NCBI GenBank assembly: GCA_010279815.1
Contig: QEOQ01000590.1
Location: 489,149-553,148, forward strand
From: Brachionus plicatilis
Lineage: Eukaryota > Rotifera > Eurotatoria > Ploima > Brachionidae
Length of the DNA stretch: 64,000 nt
Direction: 5' to 3'
Below the pieces are notes generated by a model. That model was not told the origin of the DNA. It worked only from the letters and a program-made list of their open reading frames with translations, and searched no databases. Shown piece after piece: positions 34,001 to 45,283 of this stretch; position 1 is the first letter of the stretch, and every line of letters starts with the position of its first letter. Both the position numbers and the translations under genes were made by a program.

Positions 34001-37000
34001 ATGTCGTTGAAAGACTCTAATGATGATAGGTTCATTTACGAACTCTCAAACAATTACTTGATTAATGAAAATGAGCTAAATCAGAGTGTAGAAAATTTAA
34101 AAACAGACTTTAAAAATGATCAAAACATAACTGTTCTGAATATAAAAATGGACGAGTCTAGCAAAGAGTTGAGTCATTCAATACATGAAAACAATTCCAC
34201 AGATAAAAATATTCCACTTTATTATCAAGAAAAGATGAAAGGCGACAAAAAAAAAATCAAACGAAACAAAAGTTTAATTTTAACTTGGGAAAATGTAACA
34301 GTGTGTCCACGAAAAAAAAAGTCGATCTTTAAATTTTTTGATTCTCAAGATGAGGAAAACTATTCTTGGATTGACAAAATAAACGTGTTCAAAAAAAGAG
34401 CTGTAGAAAAGCCTATTATTTCGTCTAATTATAATTCGGTATTAAAATTAGAAAATCAGTCAATTGAATCCGTGTCATCTATATCGACATCAAGCACTCA
34501 TAAGAGGAAAAATGGAAAAATACTAGACAATGGTGATTTCTTCATATTATTTTCATTTAAATTTTTTTATTTAAATTCTTTAGTTAGTGGTCTAGCGAAA
34601 TCGGGTGAATGTATCGCCATAATGGGCGCCAGGTATTTGTCTTTTTATTTTAAAAGCTAAACAAATCGTTTTGTTAACGAAGGTTTTAGATTAAAAGCAA
34701 ACAAACATACCGCTTACTCTTAGAGCTAACTCAGAGATATTTTTTAATCCCATCAATACCATGCTATAAAATTTTTCACAGAAATTAACTTAATCCAGGT
34801 ATAAATATGAAAATAAGACTGACTTTTTTTTTTAAAGGAAATTAAATTATCAGTATTTCTATTGAATAATCAGCACATTTAAAAATAAAAATGAACAGTT
34901 AATAAATAATAAACGATTGTAAAAATTACAAATAAAACACCAGTTATAAAATGAATAAACTATCAGTAAAATAATTTGTATTGAATTGGATTTATTTAAA
35001 ATTTTAACTTTTTTTAAATATTTTTTAAATAATTAACAATATATATATAAATTTGTATTTTTTTTTCAAACAAAATCAGAAAAGCATGAAAAAATCATTT
35101 ACTCAACTAAAAAGCTTTTCTCGATTTACTTGGTCTGTCTCTTACGTTTTTCTACAAAAGGCACTTTTGAATCCGAGACGTATTTCGGAATATTTGAAGC
35201 CATAGCCACTGTTGTAATTTTAATTTAATTTTACTTTTTAATTTAATTTTTGATTTTTATATAATAATTATTGTTAAAAACTTGATGTACTTAAATTAAA
35301 TTGAATCAAGAGTTTGCGGTATTGAGGTGGAAAATTTCTTATGACTAAATTTTTTTATTATCTTAAAAATACTTTTTTACGCTTTTATTTTTAGATGCTA
35401 AGAAATTCAACTTTTTAGGATAAATTTTATGTGAAATTTTTGATAAATTGTCTTTTTAAGTGGAGCTGGTAAAACCACGCTTTTAAATGCACTAAATTTT
35501 CGGAATTCGACTCGTTATTTAGTAAGCGGAAAAATAAAATTAAATGGAAAGCTAGTAAATGGTGACGAATTGTCAAATCGGTGCGCATACATACAGCAAG
35601 ACGATCTTTTTATCACAACTTTGACTGTTAAAGAACATCTAACATTCATGGTTAGCATAAATTTATATATATTAAATCTTAATAATTTTTTTTAAAGGCT
35701 ATGCTAAAAATGGGTGCAAATTTTTCTAAAGAACAAAAAGTTGAACGAGTTCATGAGATAATAAGAGAAGTTCGCTTTTTTATAAATTTAAAAATTTTTT
35801 TTGTATTATTCTAAATTAAAAATTAGTTTAATTTAGAAAAATGCAAAGACACTAAAATCGGAGGTATTAATAACAAAAAAGGTATATCAGGTGGAGAAAA
35901 AAGACGTCTTTCGTTTGCTTCCGAGGTGAACATTTATTAAACTAATTGTCGTAATATTCCAATTTCTGATGGAAACATTACGGATATTTTAGCAACTATA
36001 TTTTATTTTTTCAATTTAGATTCTCACTGATCCTCAAATTTTGTTTTGTGATGAGCCAACTTCTGGCCTAGGTAAGGTTTATTTAATTTTTACATAAAAA
36101 ATTAATTTTTTTGCTAAAACTAGACTCTAATATGGCTTTAATGACTGTTCAAACTTTGTCCAATATGGCAAACAAAGGAAAAATCGTTGTGTGTACCATA
36201 CATCAACCGGCAAGTCAAGTTTTTGATAAATTTGACAAGTATAAACCCAAAATTGTTGAAAAAGAATTTTATCATTTGTTATTTAATTTAAGATTGTGTT
36301 TACTTGCTGAAGGAAAGGTTGCTTATTTTGGTGAGCGTGAGAGTGCTCTTGACTTTTTTAAAAGGTAAAGTGAATTATTTTGAGTTAACAAAATGTTTTA
36401 AATTATCGTCAAGTATTTCTTACGAATGTCCGCTTAAATACAATCCAGCTGATTTTTACATTGACATTTTGGCTGTTAAACGAAACAAGATAAACAATAT
36501 GAACAATCTACAAGTAATCAATTTTAAATTGAATCAAAAAAAATTTCAATTTTTTTTCAAGGCAATTTGTGAATCATATGAAAAAAGTAATTATCATCAA
36601 GAAACATTGGAGACTCTGAAGCAAATTGATGAAGAATATCGTAAACTTGACAACCCATATATGACAAAAAGTTCTTATACTGGAAAAAGGTTTAATTGTA
36701 AATAAATTTAAAAGAAAAATATTTTAAATACTTTAATTTTGATTGATTCTAGATACGAATCGTCATATTTTACTCAGTTTGTATGGCTTTTTTGGAGACA
36801 ATTACTGAACACAATTCGAGAACCATTGGCAACTAGAATTTTGATTGTTCAGTCAATCGTATTTTATAGTTTATTTTTTTTTCTATCAAAATTTTTAAAT
36901 AAAATCTTTACAAGGTAATTGGACTGTTTCTTGGTTTTACTTATTACCAACTCGGATTTGATCAAGCTGGAATTCAAAACAAAAATGGACTGTTGTTTAT

Positions 37001-37808
37001 CACTCTAATGCAATCATGTCTTAGTTATTTATTTGGTGCAGCTAGTGTAACTTTATATTTGAAAAAAAAAGTAAAACAAATCCTAATTCCTTTATCTAGC
37101 AAATTCATTACCAATGGCAAGTAACGTATAGAGACTCGAAAAATAGGGTCTATTCAGTTTTAATCTATTTCATAGCCAAAATATTCTCAGAGGTAACACT
37201 GACTAATTTTCAATTTAACTTAGTGTCAGAACTAATTCTATTTAGCTTCCTCAGAATATAATTTTTCCCGCTCTTACAATTACAATTATCTACTGGTTAG
37301 CTGGAGTTCACCCGGACATCACGGTCTATTTCACCATTTTACTTCTACTTATAATGGCTTCGAATACAGCTGTAGGATTTGGAACATTTTTGGCCGTAAT
37401 CACTCCGAATCTAGACGCTACAATTGGTCTAATAGGGCCGACTTTTTTTCCAATGCTCATTTTTTCGGGCTTTTTAATCAATTCAAAGTCGATCCCGGTA
37501 TATTTTGTCTGGATCAAATACATATCATGGGTTTACTACACAAACGAAGCTGTCATGATAACCCTGTGGACCAGGGTCAAAGAAATAGAGTGCAATGGCA
37601 TGGTAAATTTTTGTATCAAAAATGGACACGAGGTATTAAAGCAGCTGGCAATGGATGAAGTAATTTAAAAATATTTATTGTAAAGCTTTAAAATTAAAAA
37701 AAATATTTTTAGAAAAATTTTTATCTTGATGTTGGCATGCTGATTGTGATGGTTGTTTTTTGGCCCACTTTATCTGCTGTTATTGTTTATTTTAAGTCAA
37801 AAAAATAG
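34001..37808 (+). CDS. ABCG half-transporter, white/scarlet type
   Basis: Fifteen exons close in phase: 34001-34532, 34584-34632, 35461-35650, 35698-35769, 35827-35925, 36020-36071, 36124-36238, 36293-36364, 36414-36513, 36562-36689, 36753-36858, 36915-37070, 37100-37192, 37246-37659, 37713-37808, giving 757 residues. It has the reverse ABCG order, ATPase first. An unusually long low-complexity N-terminus (about 175 residues) precedes SGLAKSGECIAIMGASGAGK (Walker A), CAYIQQDDLF (Q-loop), ISGGEKRRLSFASE (signature), ILFCDEPTSGLDS (Walker B, D-loop) and TIHQPASQVFD (H-loop). Six membrane helices follow, with YRDSKNRVYSVLIYFIAKIF, GPTFFPMLIFSGFLI and WIKYISWVYYTNEA. The family dimerises and exports pigments, sterols or xenobiotics. 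The usual FPxExxVFxRE phrase at the exon 12/13 junction is degenerate (LYLKKKQIHYQWQVTYRDS). Intron 34633-35460 is about 830 bp. Confidence 0.88.
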
Positions 37809-38680
37809 TTTTCAAATCGAGTATTTCTTTAGGAAATGATCGAATTTATTATTTATTATTTATGTTTTAAAAAAAAATAAAATTATGTCGAAACTTATTA
37901 AAATATTTTTAGATTAAAAACAGATAAAGAGCCCAGAGCTCTAATAAACTTTTAGCTTAAAATAAAACAACAGAATTATGTCTTAATATCAAAAATATGC
38001 TTTTTGAAAAAAATCAAGCTAAAACGCTTGATCAAAAATAAACTAGTGAATTATCACTAATTTTCGAATGGAAATTTTTAAGTTTGAATAAAAATAATTG
38101 AATTATTTTTTTCTTAGGGATTTGCCAAATATGCCTCGCTCGAAAGCAATTTTTGCTTGATTAAGTAATTTTAATTATTTCAAATTTTAAGATTTGTGCG
38201 ATGTTATCTTTTTGAAATATTTCATTTTCAAATGAGATAATTGCAGAGAAAGAAGTTTCTTAATTTATCGATTATTAATTAAATTTTTTAAAGACTTCCC
38301 ATTTAAATTGTGACTCACTTTAGAAAACAAGTAGAAATTAATTATTCGTTGAATAATTTAAATAAGTGCAAATAGTTAAGAATCAAACAATAAATTTTCT
38401 AGATATCGGTTTTGCCTTCGCATTCCGATTTCTTTTTTTGCATAAAAAAACCCGTCGACACCAGTTAAATTTTCATCATCAAAAAAAATCTAAGTTTGAA
38501 TTACTCGAAATTGGAAAATAATATCTCAAAGGAAATAATTCTAACTGCAACCATTTTTAAAAAGATAAGCAAATAAATTATTTTTATCAGGAAAATTTTC
38601 AATATATTCGCAAAATATTTGGAATAAATAAATTAAAAGACATTATTTGAGTCTCGGATGAATCGATAAAATTTCGAAAA
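37809..38680. other. Intergenic between ABCG and the nicotinic receptor gene
   Basis: AT-rich, co-directional spacer. It contains an AATAAA-type signal at about 37875 (AAAAAAAAATAAAATTATG), suitable for ABCG polyadenylation. No other feature seen. Confidence 0.4.
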
Positions 38681-41600
38681 ATGAAAAATTTTTTACTAGC
38701 ACTAAGCGTTTTTTATTATCTGTTTATCTCAGCCAAATTTGCCAAGATTTTAAAAAATTTTAACCAAACATCAGAATTTTCGCTAGACAATTTTAAGTCG
38801 CTAATGCAGCAAGATGATGTGGACTATTCACCCAGTGAAGAAAGACTTTTGAGATATTTGTTTAAATCATATAATCCGAACATCATGCCACGTGTTAATG
38901 GCAATGAAAGCTTTAAACTATATTTTGGACTTGCTCTGGGACAACTAATAAACGTGGTAAGACTCAATTAATAAATTAATGTAATTTTTACAAAATTATT
39001 TAAGTACGACAAAGAACAAGTGATGAAAACTAATGTCTGGCTTCATATGGTATTTAAATTTTTATTTTTATTTCCTAGATTGTTAAAAAATTTAAAAAAA
39101 TATAAGAATAAGACCATTTATTGTTCCAATAATTTTTCTATCAAAACCAATAATCAGTTTTGTAAAAAAACTTAAATATGTTTTGTCAAATCTTAAGTTT
39201 AATTTTTTTTGCTTCAAATTTTTTTCGAAGTAAAATTATAAAAGGAATAGAAAATTTGAAATGTCAAATTTTTTTTTAATAAAATGACTAATATGTAAAA
39301 AAGAAATTATGAATTTATTAAATCATTTTGCTATGTTTTTATTTTTTTCTCTATTTTTTTAAATGAAAATTTTGTATCATCTTAAAAACCTTTTTCGTAA
39401 TAAGATAATTTAAGAAAAATATTGTCTCCAGTTTTCTAGTAAAAAGTCATTTTAACTAATTAGAGAGCGATTATAAAGTTTTTTTTTAATTAAAGAAAAT
39501 AAACGAATAATTTTTTTTTAAATTTAAAATCAAAAATCAAAATAATCTTAAATTGTCACATGACATTGCAGTTTTTTTTAACCAAAATTAAGTTTTTCAT
39601 GAACCCAAAAAAATAAAAATTTAAAATCAACCTGATCCTTTAAAGCCTAACAAAAAAATTTTTTCGCATAAAAAATTGCTAACTTATTAGAAAAGCATAA
39701 AAATTCACTTAAACCCATAAAAAATCAATAAAAGCATAAATAATTAGATTTTAATATACTTAATTTTTTATCTTACATTTTGTTTATTTTTAAAACCGTA
39801 ATCGTTACAAATGTGCGTCTGAGGTCTATTTTCGGACATATTTTGGTGATCATTCTACCTCAAGGTCTCAAGATCACTATCATTAAAAAAAACATTTTCA
39901 CAGTCATTTTTTGACTTTTATGCTAGAATAATTTTTAAATCTCTGCTGGTTTTCTTAGGCCCTTAAAGAAAAAAGTAACTTGTGGGTTTAAGTGAATTTT
40001 TGTGTTATTAAGGTATTTTTTTATGCGTCTAAGAACTTAATTTTCAAATAAAAGAAATTTATTTTACTGATTTTTACAAGAAAAAAACTATTTAGTTTAA
40101 ATCGAATTTATCAAATAAGTTAAAATTAGTATTAAAAATATAATGTTTATTAATAATAATAAGCTAAAACACTGTTTACCTGTAGAGCGAGACCCGGAGG
40201 CTTTGCTATGGTAGCTAAAACCAGTTTATTAATAAATTGTTTTAATTATTTTGTTTATTTTGCAGTCAAAAAATCGTCTAATTTCTTTTCAAAGCTATTT
40301 TTGATTTTGCTGATAGGACGTATGCACGAAGCCGGTTCCAGTTTTCCACAACTCTATTAAATTTAAAATTCTTTCTTTGACTAATTTTTATAAATTGTTT
40401 GACCAATATGTGCCTGTGTCCTCTAATGTTATTTGCTGGGCCTTCAATCAATAGTGAATTCGTTAAATAATTCAGATTGTGCCAACCTACTTTGCTTAAA
40501 ACATTGTTGATCTCGAATTACTCAATAAAGCCACCCCGCTCTCTTTGAAAAGTCAGTCAAAGTACCTATAGTCTCTTATTATAAGGTAAGTTTCGTAGAC
40601 CACTGACTAGTTTCGTAGTATTGATCTGGACTTTTTCTAAAGTATGAATATCTTTTTTAGTATGTGGGCACCAGAATGTTACAGCATACTCGAGATGTGT
40701 TCTCAAAAACGCAAGATAGAGGGGCCTAAAAGTTTCCAATGTTCAACTACTGAATGTTTTTTTCTTAGCTAAATCAAGATCATGTTTGCCTTATTGGTTG
40801 CTAATGATGCCTGGTAGGTCCATTTTAGATTCGAACAAAGGCTAATACCAAGATCTCATGCTCTGTCAGTGGTTTGAAGTGGTTTGCCATTCATGGTAAT
40901 GTTAATATTGTATTCGTTGTTGTTGATAATCATGATTATGCACTTATCGCCATTAAAGTTCATCCACCAGGTATTTGACGACCTAACCATGTTATTAACA
41001 TCCTGCTGAAGACTAGTTAAGTCTAAAGGATTTCTAATAATATAAATTAACTTGATGTCATTTGCAAATAATTTACACAAAGAATTTACAACATCAGGCA
41101 TATCATTTATGAACATTACAAATAACGAGAGTCCAAATAGTGAGCCTTGAGGAACTTCTCTCAACAAATCAATCACTCAGAAACCACATCGCCCATTACC
41201 ACTCTTTGCCTCCTTGCCATCAGGAAATTCTGGATTCATCTCACAGTCAGAAGATCGAAGCCAAAAGATTCCAACTTTCTAACTAAAGCTCAATGCGAAA
41301 CCTTGTCAAAAGCTTTTGCAAAATTCATAGTATTGTGAAATTCAAACACAAATTGAACAAAAATTCTTCCTTTTTTGATGAATTAAAATTAAAGTTAATA
41401 AAGTATACTTAAAAAAATACTACAAAAAAAGTGCAACATACTTTGTTGCATCTTTATTACCTAAAATAAAATCATCATTTTATATTTTTTAGTAATTTAA
41501 ACCAATAATTAATTAAAATCTTATTGATATTTTATTTTTTTTCTTATTAAAACATGAGAAAATTTATTATAAGTAAAATAGTTGCAACAAAGTATGTTGC

Positions 41601-44600
41601 ACTTTGATGCATTATTTTTTTAAATATATTTTACTAACTTTATTTTTAATTCATCAGAAAAGGAAGAATTTTTTTTCAATTTGTATTTGAATTTCACAAT
41701 ACCAAAATCCATAAATACGATCACTTAAAGAATTATTTAACGTCTCAGTTATGGTATCAATCATATCCTAGAGGTTTGTCAAGCAAGAATTTTTAGAGAC
41801 GAAGCCATGTTGCTCATTTGCCACAAGATCATTTTTTTACTTGAGTCAAGCATTAGCTTATTTTTTCTTTGAATTTTAATATAAATAGATATGAAAAAGA
41901 ATTTATTTAATAGCGGCTTTTTTCAATTCAAAAGAACAAAATTTAAAATACATTTGCTTGAAATCAAAATTAATCAAGACATTTTTTCTTGAATTAAAAT
42001 TAGACTAAATCTCTGAAATTAAACTAATTTTATTTTTAAAAAATATTTGAGTCGGAAAATAATTTTTTCTACAATTCAGGTCATAGTTTTCATAAAAAAA
42101 TCCAGATTAATAACAGTATTTTTTTTTAAGTGGTGGAATGATCCTTATCTGCAATGGGGACATTTATCAGAATTCGATCATATAATATCAATACGTGTAC
42201 CTTACAAACAAGTTTGGACACCTGATATAATTTTATTCAATAAGTATCTTTGATTTTAAAAAAAATATTCAGAAAATTAAATTAAATTTAAAAATTTTAA
42301 CAGTGCTCATGGAAAGTATGAAGTGAGTTATAAAAGCAATGTGGTTTTGTATCAACAAGGTGGTGTTTTATGGATTCCGCCCGCAATTTACAAATCTTCT
42401 TGCAAAATTGATGTCAAATACTTTCCTTTTGATCAGCAGGTAAATTTCATGTCACAAAAATTAGGCTTAATTTAAACTGAAGGTTTGCGAAATGATTTTT
42501 GGTTCGTGGGTTTACGATTCGAACGAACTTGTGTTCGATTATTTTGAGAACATGCATCACGCTGACTTGAATGATTATGTCCCATCGGGAACTTGGGATC
42601 TAGTTGAAGTTCCTGCTTTGATTGAGTATTATAATCATACAACGACCAAAAAAATGAAAACTTTGATGGTTTATAAGATAAAAATGAGACGCAAGAGTTT
42701 GTTTTATATTGTCAACATCATAATACCAACTTTTCTGATAAGTTTTTTGTCAGTTTGTGTTTTTTATTTGCCAACCGATGATGGAGAGAAGATAACACTT
42801 TCTCTTGGCATGCTGTTCGCTTTAGGTATGTTACCATTTTTTGAATAATTGGAAAATTTAAGATTACTTAATTATTTAAATCAAAATATCTAGAAAAAAT
42901 TTTTTCGGTTATTATTATAAATAGTGTTTTAACTTGATTAAAAATTTTCTTTCAAAATTAAGAAAAGTTAAAGACAAGTTAAATTTTGATCAAGAATTTT
43001 TATACGAATTTAATGATAATCTCTTGGAATTCAAGTTAAAAGCTAATTACTTTTTTTTCATAATTTCAAAATTTAAAACTAGATATTAGTTTACTATTTT
43101 AATAAAATATAACATTTATTAATTAAAAAAAGAAATTTAAAAAATATCATCGTTTGTTTTATGTATAAAGAGAAAGATGATTACATTTCTAAAATTCTTG
43201 CTTTAATTTATTTTCTAAATTTTTGATTACAAATTATATCATTGAAGTTATACACAAAAAAAAGTGTTATACAAAAAAAACCTTAAAGACGCAACGCCCA
43301 TTAACCCTCTCTCTCCAAATTTGCCTAAATCATTCGATTTAAAAGCCATCATATTTTATTTTCTTAGATAATTTGAGTTGAACTCTTGTATGGAAGCTTA
43401 GTACTTCCTTCCAGCATTATTTTTTTTTTAATAGATAAATACTTCCGGGAAACCCCAGGAATCATCCCAATACCAAAATTCTCGACTTAAACCTTTATAT
43501 TGCTTTAAATTGTAACTTAAGAAGATTTTTTAAACATTTTCATTCGAAATTTTCATTTTAATAAATAACTTAAAAATTAAAATAAAATCTTTTCCTTTCC
43601 AATAAACTAATTTTTGAGTTCAATTTTTATAAAATAATTTAAATTTAAATTTTAGTGGTTTTTTTTCTACTGATTTCCAAAATTATTCCGCCGACAAGTA
43701 TTGTGGTTCCATTGATCTCAAAATATCTATTATTTACATTCATAATGAACATTCTAAGCGTTTTGAATACTTGTATCACGATAAATTTTTACTATAAGCG
43801 TCTTAAAATTGAGCAACTACCAAATTGGATCCGGCTCCTAGTGACTGACTTCTTGCCTCGGATGCTTTTTATGAAAAAAAGAAAAAAAAACAAAAATAAT
43901 AATTCTTTGTTAAAAGAGAAAAATTTTGAAGAAAATTGCTTCAAATCGATTTCCTCGGAATTTAGAATAAATAAACCAAATTCTCCCATTATTCAAACAA
44001 AATTGAACAGTGAATTCCGGACCAACTACGAAAACAATCATGAATACTTCAAAAATGAGTATAGAAAAAAATTCAGCTCTTACCATGATTTATTTTTAAC
44101 ATCAAGAGATAACGACGCCCATTTAAATACTAAAAAAATTCATTTTGAGAATTATAGTAATTCCGAAGAATTCCACGATAAGTCTGATTTAAAGTCAAAA
44201 AAAAAATCGAATGATCTAAAAAACTTTAATTACTACGCAAAAAAATGGACCAGTTTCGAAAATCAACAAGATTTGAAAAAATCTCAATCAACAAGAACTA
44301 TTTACAAGAGTACTTATTCGTTAGATAATAAAAAGCTGACTGATCGTTTTCTCAAAGTTTGTAAATCTGTAGAGTATATAGCAAATTTGATCAAAGTCCA
44401 AGCTGAACTCGATGAAGTAATTAAATAAAAAATAACTAAAAAAGTTAAATATTTTTTTGTTTAGATAAAAGAAGATTGGAAGTATATTGCAGCTGTATTT
44501 GATCGCTTTAATTTAATAATTTTTCTCGTTGTTACCTTTTTGGGAACTTATCAATTTTTGTTTGACGCCCCATATTTGTTCGAAGAAAGTAACCAAAAAA

Positions 44601-44641
44601 ATTTGATAAAAACCTATTCACTTAATTTACTTAAGCCTTAA
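38681..44641 (+). CDS. Nicotinic acetylcholine receptor subunit, non-alpha type
   Basis: Seven exons in phase: 38681-38956, 39005-39049, 42131-42243, 42304-42439, 42483-42825, 43656-44416, 44465-44641, giving 616 residues. A signal peptide (about 1-20, [15 protein letters not shown]) precedes the ligand-binding domain: [57 protein letters not shown], the Cys-loop [15 protein letters not shown], and [21 protein letters not shown]1 is [21 protein letters not shown]2, preceded by [14 protein letters not shown], has Glu at the intermediate ring, which implies a cation channel. M3, a long Lys/Asn-rich cytoplasmic loop and M4 ([15 protein letters not shown]) follow. The loop C YxCC pair is absent, so this is a complementary subunit or a non-cholinergic relative. 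The 3.1-kb second intron holds a LINE and a MITE. Confidence 0.92.
40255..41870 (-). mobile_element. Dead CR1/Jockey-like LINE remnant
   Basis: On minus, from about 41870: [16 protein letters not shown], then (after the nested MITE) [64 protein letters not shown] (the catalytic F/YADD reads FAND here), and from about 40720 down [40 protein letters not shown] and WHNLNYL. This is the reverse transcriptase and C-terminal region of a CR1/Jockey-class non-LTR retrotransposon. Stops, frameshifts and the damaged catalytic motif show it is dead. It lies antisense in the second intron of the nicotinic receptor gene. Confidence 0.88.
41330..41702. mobile_element. MULE-like fold-back MITE nested in the LINE
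   Basis: Ends are long inverted repeats, about 41330-41456 and 41576-41702, around 125 bp each and roughly 90 percent alike, with tip GTATTGTGAAATTCAAA and inner GTGCAACATACTTTGTTGCA. The flanks CAAAATTCATA (41319-41329) and CAAAATCCATA (41703-41713) form an 11-bp target-site duplication with one mismatch. Removing the element and one duplicate rejoins the LINE frame at (M)[11 protein letters not shown]. An 11-bp duplication and long terminal repeats suit the Mutator-like class. Confidence 0.85.
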
Positions 44642-45186
44642 CTGCGTCAAAAAAAAAAACAATAATTTTTTTAATAAAGTTTTAAACATTTTTTTCAAAA
44701 ATTTTAATTTTTAATTATTTTTCGTCAGTTAAAAATATTGAAAGCTTAAATTACGAATTTGGAGAAAATTCAATCAATTATGTCGAGACTAAGACGAGAT
44801 TAAGACTTGACGATTGCGAATATAGAAAAAATAAAGAATGCAATATGTTTTAATTTAGTTTTTTTTTTTAAATAAAAAGAAATACATCATTAGACTTTTT
44901 TTAAAGAATTTTCGTTTTAGATAAAAAAAAATCAATTCCTTATTTTTTCTTTAAATGATTTTAAAAAATAAGTTTTTTAAAATAAAATAATTATATAAAA
45001 ATTTAATGTGTTAATAAATTTCAATAAATAAATTTTGATAAAGAAGCAAGAAATTTTCTTACTTAACAATTTTCGAGGCTTGCTATCAGATGCAGCACTT
45101 AAGTTTTGAAAAGTAATTTTTAATAAATTTTATTTTTCAAAATAATTAAAAATTTATGTGGACAGCTTTCAAAAATTACATAGAAA

Positions 45187-45237
45187 GAAATTTTATTTTA
45201 TTTTTAATAAGCCTTATTAAAAATAAAATAAAATTTC
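45187..45237. repeat. Perfect palindrome, 25-bp arms
   Basis: GAAATTTTATTTTATTTTTA... reads into AATAAG, one spacer base, then its exact reverse complement up to TTTC at 45237. It would form a stable hairpin in either strand. It sits five bases from a second perfect palindrome. Confidence 0.9.
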
Positions 45238-45242
45238 TAAAT

Positions 45243-45283
45243 TTCTTCATATTTAATATCTCGGAGATATTAAATATGAAGAA
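45243..45283. repeat. Perfect palindrome, 20-bp arms, 1-base loop
   Basis: TTCTTCATATTTAATATCTC, a single G, then the exact reverse complement. It is unrelated in sequence to the palindrome just to its left. Confidence 0.92.

Noticed and set aside
35130..35207. Short minus-strand ORF MASNIPKYVSDSKVPFVEKR in an ABCG intron
   Set aside because: Only 25 codons, no splice partners; too short to support a nested gene.
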